From an uncultured Lachnospiraceae bacterium (GTDB lineage: Bacteria > Bacillota > Clostridia > Lachnospirales > Lachnospiraceae), in NCBI GenBank assembly GCA_900544445.1, contig UQVK01000007.1, positions 1 through 64,000 of the forward strand: DNA of 64,000 nucleotides. The letters run 5' to 3'. The notes beneath the pieces were generated by a model. It searched no databases and was not told the DNA's origin. It saw only the letters and a program-made list of their open reading frames with translations. Position 1 is the first letter of the stretch, and each line of letters starts with the position of its first letter. Made by a program: the position numbers and the translations under genes. Below, one piece after another: positions 53,254 through 61,824 of this stretch.

Positions 53254-55878
53254 CCGGTTGATCACGGTTCCATCGCAGGCATTGACCGTCAGCAGGCTGT
53301 AGGAGAGGCCGCCGGAGAGATAATGTTCAGGGATTTTCGGCTCTGTGAGAAGGTTGCTGTCTGCGTTCTCGCTGTCTGCAGCATCGCCATAAATCCAGTA
53401 TCCGAAGAAATCCCAGGCAGGGATCAGCGTGCCCTCCATCCAGTTTCCGGGTTCCATGATGCGCATATAGCCCAGACGAATCCGGGTGATGTGAAAATCG
53501 GCTTCTCTGCCGTCTGAAGCGTAAGCCGCATATTTTTCCGGGAAAACGGTGCGGAAAATCCGGCAGATTTCCTCGAAGGGGAGCAGAAACACGTATTCTT
53601 CGGAAATGTCCGTATAGATGCAGGGGTCTGTCCACTGGAAGGAAACCAGTCCCTGTGCGTCGTAACAGAAGCTGAGGGCTTCATAGGGCCAGCTCACATT
53701 TTCTCCCTCCACGCCCGCACCGGCCTCGGCGGTGTAAGTGACCGGAATGCCATCCACCATCCGCTCAAAGGGGATCCGGACGCCGTTGTGCTGTTCCAGA
53801 ACGGTTCCAGTAAAATCCTGCCGCGAAACGGAGACATATTCCGCTCCTACGGGCTGAAAACCGGCGATTTCCATTTCGACGAGACTGGAGACAGCCTGAT
53901 CTGTGAGAGCCTGCGGATCAGGGAGCGTTTCTGTTCCTGTATCCGTCAGGAGGGGAAAACCGATTTGGGTATCCTTGCGCATGACAAGAAAGCTGATTTC
54001 CCGTCTGTCAGGTGTCAGGCCGTTGTCGAGGGAGACCGAATAAGCGGCACGCCCCGGCATGGTTTCGCGTTCCCGGAGAACCCCGTCGTCCAGAAGAACT
54101 CCGCCGTCCAGAAGAACCCGGTTGACAGCATCAGAATCGGCCTGTGTGAAGCTGCGGGAGGACACTTTTTTCAGACGGAAGCCCTCCGCGTCAGGCACCG
54201 TCACGGCGGCGTCCACATGGACGGAAAGCCGTCCGGATGCGTCTCGGAAGTCAAGCTGCAGTTCGCCCGGAGCGGCAGTCTGCCTGGCGATGTTTCCGCT
54301 TCCTGCCGGCCGGACATCCGGTCCGTCTGCCGGATCCTGTCCGTTCTCTTCCTTCAGCCGCACAACTTCCCGGTTTTCTGCCAGGCTGCAGGCGGAAAGG
54401 GAGCCTGCGGAGAGAATACAGGCCAGAAGCAGGGCTGCTGTTTGCAGAAACGGGGAATCACCGTTTTCCGGTGTGCTGCCAATCGGAAATTCCAGCGTCA
54501 CGGTGGTTCCTTCTCCAAGGCGGCTTTCGATGGAAAGGCGCAGATTGTGGAGGGCGGCAATGCGGCTGCACAGGGCCAGACCCAGGCCGGCGCCGCCCTC
54601 TTTTCTGCTCCTGGATTTGTCCACCATGTAAAAGGGCTGCGTGATCTTTTCCATTTCTTCCGGGGGAATTCCCTTCCCGTCATCCTGTACCAGAATCCGT
54701 TCTCCCCTCCGTCCGTCCTGTGCAAGGCGGATCAGGCGGATGCGACCGCCCCGATGTCCTGCCCGGATGGCATTGTCAATCAGGTTCACCAGCAGACTTT
54801 CAAAAAGATCCGCATCCACCCGTCTGGTTCCGGAAAAGCTGGAAACCTCCAGAACCATTTCCTGGTGTTTCAGCTGACAGGTTTCCAGCCTGCGAACCCG
54901 TTCAAACAGCTCGGAAAGCTCCGTCTCTTCCATCTGAAGGCTGTCGTTTTCGTACAGACCGATCAGCAGCATCAGTTTGGAGGATAGCCGTTCCAGCCTG
55001 CGGCCCTCCTCATAAATATGCCTGAGCGCGCGGGTTTTTCCATCTTCGGACAGATGGACGTGAAGCAGGGTATCCGCATAACCGATGATGGAGGTCATGG
55101 GCGTTTTGATTTCGTGGGTCAAACTGCCCAGAAGCTGGGTGCGCTGTTCAGCCGCCCGGTTCAGAAGCTCCATCTGTTCCTCCACCCGGTCAGCCATGTG
55201 GTTGAAGGCGCAGGCCAGCGCTGTGATCTCGTCATGGCCCGAAATAGGGGCACGGCAGGACATATCGCCCTCACTGATCCGGACCGCGGCGCATCTCAGC
55301 TGTTCCAGAGGGGAGAGCAGTCTGCGGGCAAGCAGAGAAAGTGCGGCAGAGGCTGCCAGGGACGCCGTCAGACAGATTGCGGCCAGAACCGGGATCCGCC
55401 GCAGCGCGTCCTGATAGATTCCGGAAATGTCCTGAATCATCACCAGAGAATATGCGTCCGTGGTTTCCATGGGAATTCTCCGGCCGCAGATCAGAAGACG
55501 TCTTCCGTCCGTTTTCTGTATGAGACTCTGGACCTCTTCCCCGTTCCAGCCTTCCGTACCGCCTTCCACAAATTCATAGTCCGTCTGATTGCACAGAACG
55601 ATGTCGTTTTCAAGAAGGAGAAAACGGGACGCGTCATATTTGTCCAGCAGGAAATGGAAATAAGCCGTTATGGTTACCTCGCCGTATTCCAGAATTCTGC
55701 TGCTTTCCATCTGGCTGCCTATGGCATTTGCAGCCGCGGTAAGCTGGGCGCGGCCGCTCTCTGCGGCCTGTACTTCATGAAAACGCAGGGTATCCGCCGT
55801 CATTGCCGCGCCGGACAGGGTGGAGGCCAGAAAAAGAACGGTGGCGGAGACCAGCACCAGTTTTGTTCGCAGTTTCAT
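53239..55878 (-). CDS. Sensor histidine kinase fused to a lipoprotein-like (DUF6034-type) domain
   Basis: 879 residues. Residues 1-470 are a complete kinase: TM1 (7-29), external sensor, TM2 (155-180), HAMP, phosphorylation motif GSLTHEIKTPMTSIIGYADT (His near 255), N box NLIDNAIRAGH and G box GGAGLGLALCSRIAALHNL, ending VTLEFPIGS. Then comes FLQTAALLLACILSAGSLSACS, a typical lipoprotein signal with lipobox (Cys near 496), and a 380-residue secreted-type domain ending in LTVNACDGTVINRSLGY. Such lipoproteins are usually separate genes after the kinase; here no stop or start separates them, so this looks like a gene fusion with an internal membrane segment. The DUF6034 name is tentative. Confidence 0.8.
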   Translation of the reverse strand: MKLRTKLVLVSATVLFLASTLSGAAMTADTLRFHEVQAAESGRAQLTAAANAIGSQMESSRILEYGEVTITAYFHFLLDKYDASRFLLLENDIVLCNQTDYEFVEGGTEGWNGEEVQSLIQKTDGRRLLICGRRIPMETTDAYSLVMIQDISGIYQDALRRIPVLAAICLTASLAASAALSLLARRLLSPLEQLRCAAVRISEGDMSCRAPISGHDEITALACAFNHMADRVEEQMELLNRAAEQRTQLLGSLTHEIKTPMTSIIGYADTLLHVHLSEDGKTRALRHIYEEGRRLERLSSKLMLLIGLYENDSLQMEETELSELFERVRRLETCQLKHQEMVLEVSSFSGTRRVDADLFESLLVNLIDNAIRAGHRGGRIRLIRLAQDGRRGERILVQDDGKGIPPEEMEKITQPFYMVDKSRSRKEGGAGLGLALCSRIAALHNLRLSIESRLGEGTTVTLEFPIGSTPENGDSPFLQTAALLLACILSAGSLSACSLAENREVVRLKEENGQDPADGPDVRPAGSGNIARQTAAPGELQLDFRDASGRLSVHVDAAVTVPDAEGFRLKKVSSRSFTQADSDAVNRVLLDGGVLLDDGVLRERETMPGRAAYSVSLDNGLTPDRREISFLVMRKDTQIGFPLLTDTGTETLPDPQALTDQAVSSLVEMEIAGFQPVGAEYVSVSRQDFTGTVLEQHNGVRIPFERMVDGIPVTYTAEAGAGVEGENVSWPYEALSFCYDAQGLVSFQWTDPCIYTDISEEYVFLLPFEEICRIFRTVFPEKYAAYASDGREADFHITRIRLGYMRIMEPGNWMEGTLIPAWDFFGYWIYGDAADSENADSNLLTEPKIPEHYLSGGLSYSLLTVNACDGTVINRSLGY

Positions 55879-55880
55879 AA

Positions 55881-56561
55881 TTATCCCTCCAGGCGGTAGC
55901 CCGTTTTCGGAATGGTCCGTATCACATCGTGAAAGCCCAGCTTCCTGCGAAGACAGCCGATATGGACGTCAACCGTGCGTGTTTCCCCGAAATAATCCCC
56001 GCCCCATACCTGATCCAGAAGCTGCTGTCTGGTAAACGCCACGTTCCGGTTTGACGCCAGAAGGACCAGGAGCTCATATTCCATGGGCTTCAGTGCTACA
56101 TCTACACCGTTTCTGGTCACCCGGTGTTCTTTTCTGTAGATTTTCACGTCCCGGATGCACAGCACATCACGCCCACGGCCGGTCCGTTCCAGAACCTTTT
56201 CCACCCGGGCCAGCAGCTCCAGCACGGCAAAGGGCTTTACCATGTAATCCTCCGCTCCGCTTTTCAGCCCGTGTACCCTGCTTGCCACATCCGATTTTGC
56301 AGTCAGAAAGATCACCGGAATGTCTGCCTGTTTCAGATCCTCCAGAAGGGCGAAACCGTCCCGTCCCGGAAGCATCACATCCACCAGCGCAAGAGCGATT
56401 TGTTCTTCCCCATTCCCCGGCCGCCGTCTGTAGGATTCAATCCAGGCCTGTGCGGCAAGACCGTCCATGAGGCGCACCGTCTCATAGCCCGCCGCCTCCA
56501 GATTCATTCCGATCAGTTCCAAGATGGCCTCTTCATCTTCAATGATCAGTATCCGGTTCAT
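55881..56561 (-). CDS. OmpR-family response regulator
   Basis: 226 residues: receiver (RILIIEDEEAILELIGMNLE, phospho-Asp in LALVDVMLPGRDGF, FLTAKSDVASR, MVKPFAVLELLARV) and winged helix (about 130-226, LKPMEYELLVLLASNRN, DVHIGCLRRKLGFH). The start MNRILIIED is chosen because the 32 residues before it are not receiver-like. It is two bases upstream of the fused kinase and forms a pair with it. Confidence 0.95.
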   Translation of the reverse strand: MNRILIIEDEEAILELIGMNLEAAGYETVRLMDGLAAQAWIESYRRRPGNGEEQIALALVDVMLPGRDGFALLEDLKQADIPVIFLTAKSDVASRVHGLKSGAEDYMVKPFAVLELLARVEKVLERTGRGRDVLCIRDVKIYRKEHRVTRNGVDVALKPMEYELLVLLASNRNVAFTRQQLLDQVWGGDYFGETRTVDVHIGCLRRKLGFHDVIRTIPKTGYRLEG

Positions 56562-56729
56562 CCGTTTGCCCCCTTCCCGTCGCAGCCGGAGCGTATCAGA
56601 TCGGCCGCATTCGTTTGAAATTACTATATCACAGGCGCTCCGGAAAGAAATCATCAAAATGTAAACAGGTTACAGTCCCACGTGCGTACCAGACACAAAA
56701 GGGGCATCCCGCAGAAGGGAAATCTGGGA

Positions 56730-56758
56730 TTGTCAATACATTGAAAAAGTGGTAAATT
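56730..56758 (+). promoter_or_regulatory. Promoter of lrgAB
   Basis: TTGTCA (56730-56735) and TAAATT (56753-56758), spacer 17, divergent from the two-component genes. Confidence 0.6.
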
Positions 56759-56791
56759 TATGCGGAAGTCTTACGAGAGGAAAAAAGATGT

Positions 56792-57190
56792 ATGAAGATT
56801 ATTTATCAGATCGGGATCATTTTTACGCTGTGCTGGGCGAGTGAAATCATTGAGGGCCTTCTGCCATTTTCCTTTCCGGCAAGTGTGATCGGAATGATCC
56901 TTTTGTTTATTCTGCTCGCCTTTCGGGTGCTGAAGGTGGAACATATCCGGGAAAAGTCGGATTTCCTGCTTTCCAACATGGCCTTTTTCTTCATTCCGGC
57001 TGGAGTGAGTATCATCAACTATTTTGACGTGCTGAAGGGAAATGTGGGAAAACTGCTTCTGATCTGTTTTCTCACCACGATCCTTACCTTTGCGACGACC
57101 GCCTGGACGATTCGCGGCGTGCTGAGGCTTCAGAACCGGGGAAAGAAAAAGCCCGAAAAGGGGACGGAAGGGAGGAAGGAATATGTCTGA
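56792..57190 (+). CDS. lrgA: LrgA/CidA-family holin-like protein
   Basis: 132 residues, four membrane helices; the family start is seen in IFTLCWASEIIEGLLPFSFPASVIGMILLF (read in parts) and FFIPAGVSIINYFDVL. LrgA/CidA proteins modulate autolysis and may export small metabolites such as pyruvate. Its end overlaps lrgB by eight bases. The divergent two-component pair is OmpR-type, not LytSR, so control by it is only a possibility. Confidence 0.9.
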   Translation: MKIIYQIGIIFTLCWASEIIEGLLPFSFPASVIGMILLFILLAFRVLKVEHIREKSDFLLSNMAFFFIPAGVSIINYFDVLKGNVGKLLLICFLTTILTFATTAWTIRGVLRLQNRGKKKPEKGTEGRKEYV

Positions 57191-57860
57191 ACTGTTCGCT
57201 TCTCCTTTTTTTGGAATTGCCCTCAGCATTGTGGCGTTTTCCATCGGTGTGTGGATTCAGAAAAAGACGGGGCTTGTGATCTGCAATCCCCTGATCATCG
57301 CCATTGTTCTGGTGTCGGGGGTGCTCTTACTGTTTAAAATTCCTTATGAGAGCTATAATGAGGGAGGGAGCATCATCAACATGTTTCTGGCTCCTGCCAC
57401 AAGCTGTCTGGCGGTATCGGTTTATACGAGGATGGAACTTCTGAAGAAGAACTGGCTGCCGATCCTGGCGGGCTGCGTGGCGGGTTCTCTCACCTCCATG
57501 GGAAGCGTGTTCCTCCTCTGCCGTCTGTTCGGCCTGGACGAGGCGATGACGTATTCTCTTGTTCCCAAATCGGTGACCACCCCCATCGCTGTAGGAATCG
57601 CGGAAAGCCATGGGGGCATTTCTTCCATCACGGTGGCGGCGGTCATTCTGACCGGAATCATGGGAAGCATTCTTGCGCCCTTCCTGATCCGGATCTTCCG
57701 GGTGAAGGACTCCATGACGGCGGGCCTCGCCATCGGCGCATGCAGCCATGCGGTGGGTACCTCCAAAGCCATTGAAATCGGAGAGACGGAAGGGGCCATG
57801 AGCGGTCTTGCGATTGGGATCTGCGGGATCGTGACGGTGGTGTTTTCGATGTTTTTGTAG
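57183..57860 (+). CDS. lrgB: LrgB-family membrane protein
   Basis: 225 residues with about six or seven membrane helices. Family marks: FLAPATSCLAVSVYTRMELLKK, LVPKSVTTPIAVGIAESHGG, and GLAIGACSHAVGTSKAIEIGETEGAMS. Acts with LrgA in the membrane. Full length. The next gene has its own promoter and a different base composition. Confidence 0.95.
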   Translation: MSELFASPFFGIALSIVAFSIGVWIQKKTGLVICNPLIIAIVLVSGVLLLFKIPYESYNEGGSIINMFLAPATSCLAVSVYTRMELLKKNWLPILAGCVAGSLTSMGSVFLLCRLFGLDEAMTYSLVPKSVTTPIAVGIAESHGGISSITVAAVILTGIMGSILAPFLIRIFRVKDSMTAGLAIGACSHAVGTSKAIEIGETEGAMSGLAIGICGIVTVVFSMFL

Positions 57861-57884
57861 TAGGAAGGGCTGTCAAGTTTCTTA

Positions 57885-57913
57885 TTGCGAATCGTTTAGT
57901 GAGAGGATATAAT
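57885..57913 (+). promoter_or_regulatory. Promoter of the ATPase/DUF4276 pair
   Basis: TTGCGA (57885-57890) and a perfect TATAAT (57908-57913), spacer 17, then AAAGGAGG ahead of the start at 57941. Confidence 0.75.
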
Positions 57914-57940
57914 TGTTTTAATATTAAAAGGAGGCCGGAT

Positions 57941-59122
57941 ATGAGAATTGAATCCATCAAAGTAAAGAACTATAAAGTTTTTCAGGATGTGGAAGTGAAA
58001 GAGATTCCCAATATGGCAGTTTTCCTTGGAATGAATGGTGTTGGGAAAACTACATTTTTCGATGTATTCGGGTTCCTTCATGATGCATTGCAGTCCAATA
58101 TACGAGCTGCTTTGGCTCAAAGGGGCGGCTTTCAGGAGGTAATATCCAGAGGGCAGACAGGTGATATAGAATTTGAAATCAAATTTCGGCCTTCAGAGGA
58201 TGAACCGATTATTACCTATCAGTTATCCATATGTCTGATGGAAAATAAAAGACCGGCTATAAAGAAAGAAATTATGCGCTTTCGGAGAGGACAGACAGGT
58301 GCGCCATGGAAAGTCTTAGAGTTCGCGTTCGGAGAAGGAGTTGCGGCAGATGGTGATCTGGTTAAGTATGAGGATGTTCGTCTTGCGGAAAGAAGTCCTC
58401 AGAAACTGGATTCTCCAGATATTCTGGCAATTAAAGGTCTGGGGCAGTTTAAAGAATTTATTGCTGTGTCTCAATTGCGTCGATTGATTGAAGACTGGTA
58501 TGTTTCTGATTTTCATATAGAAGAAGCAAGAGGAACAAAGGATGCCGGATACAGTGAAAGAATATCGACTTCCGGAGATAATTTAGCATTGGTAGCAAAA
58601 TACATGTATGATAATCATCGTGAAGTATTTGATGAAATTCTGGAAGCGATGAAAAAGAGAGTTCCTGGTGTTTCAAAAGTAGAGGCACAGGAAACAACAG
58701 ACGGAAGGATCGTGCTCCGTTTTCAGGATGGAAATTTTAAGGATCCATTTGTTTCCAGATTTGTTTCAGATGGTACGATTAAGATGTTTACGTATCTGTT
58801 ACTGTTGAAGGATCCGGAAAAACACGCACTTTTATGTGTGGAGGAGCCGGAAAATCAATTATATCCGGCACTATTGGCGGAATTGGCGGAAGAATTTAGA
58901 ATTTATGCAGAGGATGGAGGCCAGGTTTTTATTTCAACACATTCACCGGATTTTTTGAATGCAGTCCGGTTGGAAGAACTGTTTTGTCTGGTGAAGAAAG
59001 AGGGATATACAAAAATCTATAAAGCATCAGAGAGCACATTGATAAAAGAGTTATATGAAGCCGGGGATCTGCTTGGACAACTGTGGAGACAGCAGCTTCT
59101 TTTAGAAGAGGTGGAAGAATGA
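57941..59122 (+). CDS. AAA-family ATPase of a predicted defence pair
   Basis: 393 residues resembling the RecF/SMC-like AAA_21 ATPases. MRIESIKVKNYKVFQDVEV opens the fold, Walker A is FLGMNGVGKTTFFDVFGF, the signature-like VSDGTIKMFTYLLLL precedes Walker B LLCVEEPENQLYPALL, and the His switch is FISTHSPDFLNAV. Such ATPases paired with a small DUF4276 protein are found in variable genome regions; ATPase plus TOPRIM-type effector pairs such as PARIS act against phages. Codon use and A+T content differ clearly from lrgB and spoVT on either side, which suggests acquisition. Confidence 0.88.
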   Translation: MRIESIKVKNYKVFQDVEVKEIPNMAVFLGMNGVGKTTFFDVFGFLHDALQSNIRAALAQRGGFQEVISRGQTGDIEFEIKFRPSEDEPIITYQLSICLMENKRPAIKKEIMRFRRGQTGAPWKVLEFAFGEGVAADGDLVKYEDVRLAERSPQKLDSPDILAIKGLGQFKEFIAVSQLRRLIEDWYVSDFHIEEARGTKDAGYSERISTSGDNLALVAKYMYDNHREVFDEILEAMKKRVPGVSKVEAQETTDGRIVLRFQDGNFKDPFVSRFVSDGTIKMFTYLLLLKDPEKHALLCVEEPENQLYPALLAELAEEFRIYAEDGGQVFISTHSPDFLNAVRLEELFCLVKKEGYTKIYKASESTLIKELYEAGDLLGQLWRQQLLLEEVEE

Positions 59123-59670
59123 CACTGGTATTTTTGTTGGAAGAAGCTTCCATGAAAACGGTACTTGACATTATTCTGCCCCAAATTTTGCCAGAATCTG
59201 TAGAATTTAAAACAATTCCGCATAGCGGAAAAAGTGATTTGGAAGCGTCAATTCCGCATAAACTGAAAGCCTGGCGTCAGCCGGATACAAAATTTATTAT
59301 CGTGAGAGATCAGGATAGCGGAGATTGCGTTCAAATCAAGGAAGCCTTAAAGCGGCTGGCTGAGCCTTATGGAAGACCGGTACTGATACGGATTGCCTGC
59401 AGGGAATTGGAGTCCTGGTATCTCGGGGATCTAAAAGCTGTATCCCAGGCATATGGTGTGGATGTAAGTGGATTATCAAGAAAAAGTAAGTTCAGGAATC
59501 CGGATGCAATAGGAAATCCCAAAGAGGAAATACGGAAACTGTTTCCGCGTCATCAACAGTTAGATGGTGCGAGAAAAATAACGGTACATATGGATATAGA
59601 GAATAATCTGTCGACCAGCTTCAATTATTTTATTTCCGGAGTCAGAAAATTCGTCTCCCCATCCGAATGA
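59119..59670 (+). CDS. DUF4276-type protein, predicted effector of the ATPase pair
   Basis: 183 residues that I assign to DUF4276: TLVFLLEEASMKTVLDIILP at the front with Glu8, FIIVRDQDSGDCVQIKEAL with an acidic cluster, RIACRELESWYLGDLKAV, and SKFRNPDAIGNPKEEIRKLF. The placing of the Glu and the DxD-like cluster resembles a TOPRIM nuclease core, which is inference. It overlaps the ATPase gene by four bases (ATGA), so they are made together. AT-rich like its partner. Confidence 0.75.
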   Translation: MTLVFLLEEASMKTVLDIILPQILPESVEFKTIPHSGKSDLEASIPHKLKAWRQPDTKFIIVRDQDSGDCVQIKEALKRLAEPYGRPVLIRIACRELESWYLGDLKAVSQAYGVDVSGLSRKSKFRNPDAIGNPKEEIRKLFPRHQQLDGARKITVHMDIENNLSTSFNYFISGVRKFVSPSE

Positions 59671-59746
59671 TTCAGGTATAAAATTCCTCCATTTACAGAT
59701 ACTATTTCCAGACTTGGAAAGTACAGTAGATGGAGGAACTATTTAT

Positions 59747-60298
59747 ATGAAAGCAACAGGAATTGTCAGAAGGATAGATGATCTTGGCCGGATCGTCATC
59801 CCGAAGGAAATCAGGAGAACCCTGCGCATCCGGGAGAGCGATCCGCTGGAAATTTTTACTGACAGGGAGGGCGAGATCATTTTGAAAAAATATTCGCCCA
59901 TCGGGGAAATGAGTACCTTTGCCAGACAGTATGCAGAGAGCCTGGCACAGGTATCCGGGCAGATGACGCTGATTGCGGACCGGGATCAGTTCATCGCCGC
60001 CGCTGGGGGCTGCAAGGTCCTTCTCGGGAAAAGTATCAGCAGTCAGCTGGAGGAAGCCATTGAAAGAAGGGAGAACATTCTGGCTTCGAAGGGGGATAAG
60101 AATTTTATTCCCGTTTCCGGGGAGGGGGATGGAGAGACAGAGTATGTCAACGAGGCAATCAGCCCGATTATCTGTGAAGGGGATGTGATCGGCGCGGCGG
60201 TGCTTCTGAACAATGATGCAAAGGCCAAGATGGGTGAGGTGGAACAGAAACTCGTCCTGTCTGCTGCGGGTTTTCTGGGAAGACAGATGGAACAGTGA
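59747..60298 (+). CDS. spoVT: Stage V sporulation regulator SpoVT
   Basis: Forespore-specific transcription regulator. 183 residues: AbrB-type DNA-binding domain (MKATGIVRRIDDLGRIVIPK, EIRRTLRIRESDPLEIF) and a GAF-like C-terminal domain (about 55-183, ISPIICEGDVIGAAVLLNND). Length matches SpoVT, not the shorter AbrB. GGAGG is ten bases before the ATG. It has its own terminator. Confidence 0.95.
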   Translation: MKATGIVRRIDDLGRIVIPKEIRRTLRIRESDPLEIFTDREGEIILKKYSPIGEMSTFARQYAESLAQVSGQMTLIADRDQFIAAAGGCKVLLGKSISSQLEEAIERRENILASKGDKNFIPVSGEGDGETEYVNEAISPIICEGDVIGAAVLLNNDAKAKMGEVEQKLVLSAAGFLGRQMEQ

Positions 60299-60322
60299 AA
60301 AGGGAGATGGACAATAACAGAA

Positions 60323-60372
60323 GAAGCTGCGATGGCTGCTCCGATGGGAGCGGCTGCCGCAGCTTCCTTTTT
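60323..60372 (+). terminator. Terminator of spoVT
   Basis: GAAGCTGC (60323-60330) and GCAGCTTC (60359-60366) with a further paired loop, followed by CTTTTT. Confidence 0.85.
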
Positions 60373-60557
60373 ATCAGATGCGTATGGGGAAGAAGGCAAA
60401 GAACAAAATAGTCATCTCATGACAGAATATACACAGACCGAATGAAATATGATAAGATTATTTTACAGCCGGATAAAAGTTTCAAACGACAGTGATAAGG
60501 TTTTGTTGAAGTCGAATTTGCGGCCTCAGCGCAGGCTTAGGCACGGAGGTAAGTATA

Positions 60558-61319
60558 ATGAAAGCCAGAATGATTGTATCCGATCTGGACGGAACGCTGT
60601 TAAGGGATGATAAGACCATTTCCGACTTCACGATTGACGTCATAAAAAAGTATCAAAGCAAAGGCGGAATTTTCGTGGCCGCAACGGCAAGGCCTGTCAG
60701 GGCGGCCAGCGAATATATGAAAATACTGAACCTGAATGCCGGTATCTTCCATAATGGGGCAGTCATACAGGAAAATGGCAAAAAAACAGGCGGATATGGC
60801 GTAGAAAACGCAGGCGATCTGGTGCAGGCCATATTGGAAAGGCATCCATTTTCCAATATTGCGGTTGAAGCGGAGGACGTATTATATGCCAATTTTGATG
60901 CTGACCGTCTGTGGCCCGGGGCGGAATACATAACCTGTGAAAGTTTCGCGCAATTAAAGGGGAAAACGGCAGATAAAATCATCGTAGAGGTTACGTCCCT
61001 GAGCGAAATGGAAAAATATAAGGCATTGCTGCCGGACGAACTGTATATTCAGCTATCAGAGAATAAAATCGGAATGATCATGAATCAATCGGCCACGAAA
61101 TATCATGCGATTTCATTTTTAGCGGAACGATATCAGATCAGTACGGACGACATCATTGCCTTCGGAGACGATTATAATGATCTGGAAATGATAAAAAAAT
61201 GCGGAAAGGGAATCGCAGTCGGCAATGCCCTGGAAATGGTAAAAGGTGCTGCCGACGAAGTGTGCGAATCCAATCAGAAGGATGGAGTTGCGCGCTGGAT
61301 CGAAAGAAATCTGTTGTAA
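60558..61319 (+). CDS. HAD-superfamily phosphatase, Cof type
   Basis: 253 residues of the Cof/YbjI sugar-phosphatase group. Motif I is IVSDLDGTLLRDDKTIS with the nucleophile Asp, the type IIB cap lies at about 80-185, and motif IV is DIIAFGDDYNDLEMIKKCG; GIAVGNALEMVKGAADEV completes it. AGGTAAG-type bases precede the ATG. Substrate not predictable. Single gene. Confidence 0.93.
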   Translation: MKARMIVSDLDGTLLRDDKTISDFTIDVIKKYQSKGGIFVAATARPVRAASEYMKILNLNAGIFHNGAVIQENGKKTGGYGVENAGDLVQAILERHPFSNIAVEAEDVLYANFDADRLWPGAEYITCESFAQLKGKTADKIIVEVTSLSEMEKYKALLPDELYIQLSENKIGMIMNQSATKYHAISFLAERYQISTDDIIAFGDDYNDLEMIKKCGKGIAVGNALEMVKGAADEVCESNQKDGVARWIERNLL

Positions 61320-61366
61320 GCTGATGTGCATGGAAGGATTTATTCCATGTGATGAAGGAGGGGACT

Positions 61367-61783
61367 ATGAAAAAAACAGTCAGTCTTTCCACGCTTCTGG
61401 TCGTTGACGTCATTGCCCTTGCCATTGTATGGCTGATGCAGCCTGTTCCGGCGGGGGTACCCGTCAGGAGGATATTTCTCGTCATTCTGGCGGCAGCGGC
61501 GCTGCTTCTGATTTTTATGCTCGGCAGAAGCAGGACCATACAGCCTCATGCGAAGGTTGCGGGCATTGCGCCCGTCAGCCGGATCAATCCCGCCCAGTAC
61601 CTGACACGGAACGGGATGGTCTGTCCGGGCGGAGATGGCAGATACCGGGTTACCTTTCTGTACGGGGATGATTCGAAGGTGGAGCTTTCCCTGTCCGCCA
61701 GACAGGCAGGTGCGCTTGCCGTTGGCATGCGGGGGACGCTTGTCTTCCGGGACGCCGTGTTTTTGTCCTTCCGGCCGGACTGA
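61367..61783 (+). CDS. Membrane protein with DUF2500-like domain
   Basis: 138 residues: two membrane helices (about 7-25 and 35-52), then a soluble C-terminal domain with NGMVCPGGDGRYRVTFLYGD, VELSLSARQAGALAVGMRGT and LVFRDAVFLSFRP. The strand order resembles DUF2500 domains, which face the cytoplasm or outside of the membrane; this assignment is tentative. GGAGG precedes the ATG at 61367. Followed by the MATE remnant after 41 bases. Confidence 0.65.
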   Translation: MKKTVSLSTLLVVDVIALAIVWLMQPVPAGVPVRRIFLVILAAAALLLIFMLGRSRTIQPHAKVAGIAPVSRINPAQYLTRNGMVCPGGDGRYRVTFLYGDDSKVELSLSARQAGALAVGMRGTLVFRDAVFLSFRPD

Positions 61784-61824
61784 TCTGTGGGGATCCATAA
61801 AGGTTATGAGGCATGGAGGGGAAG

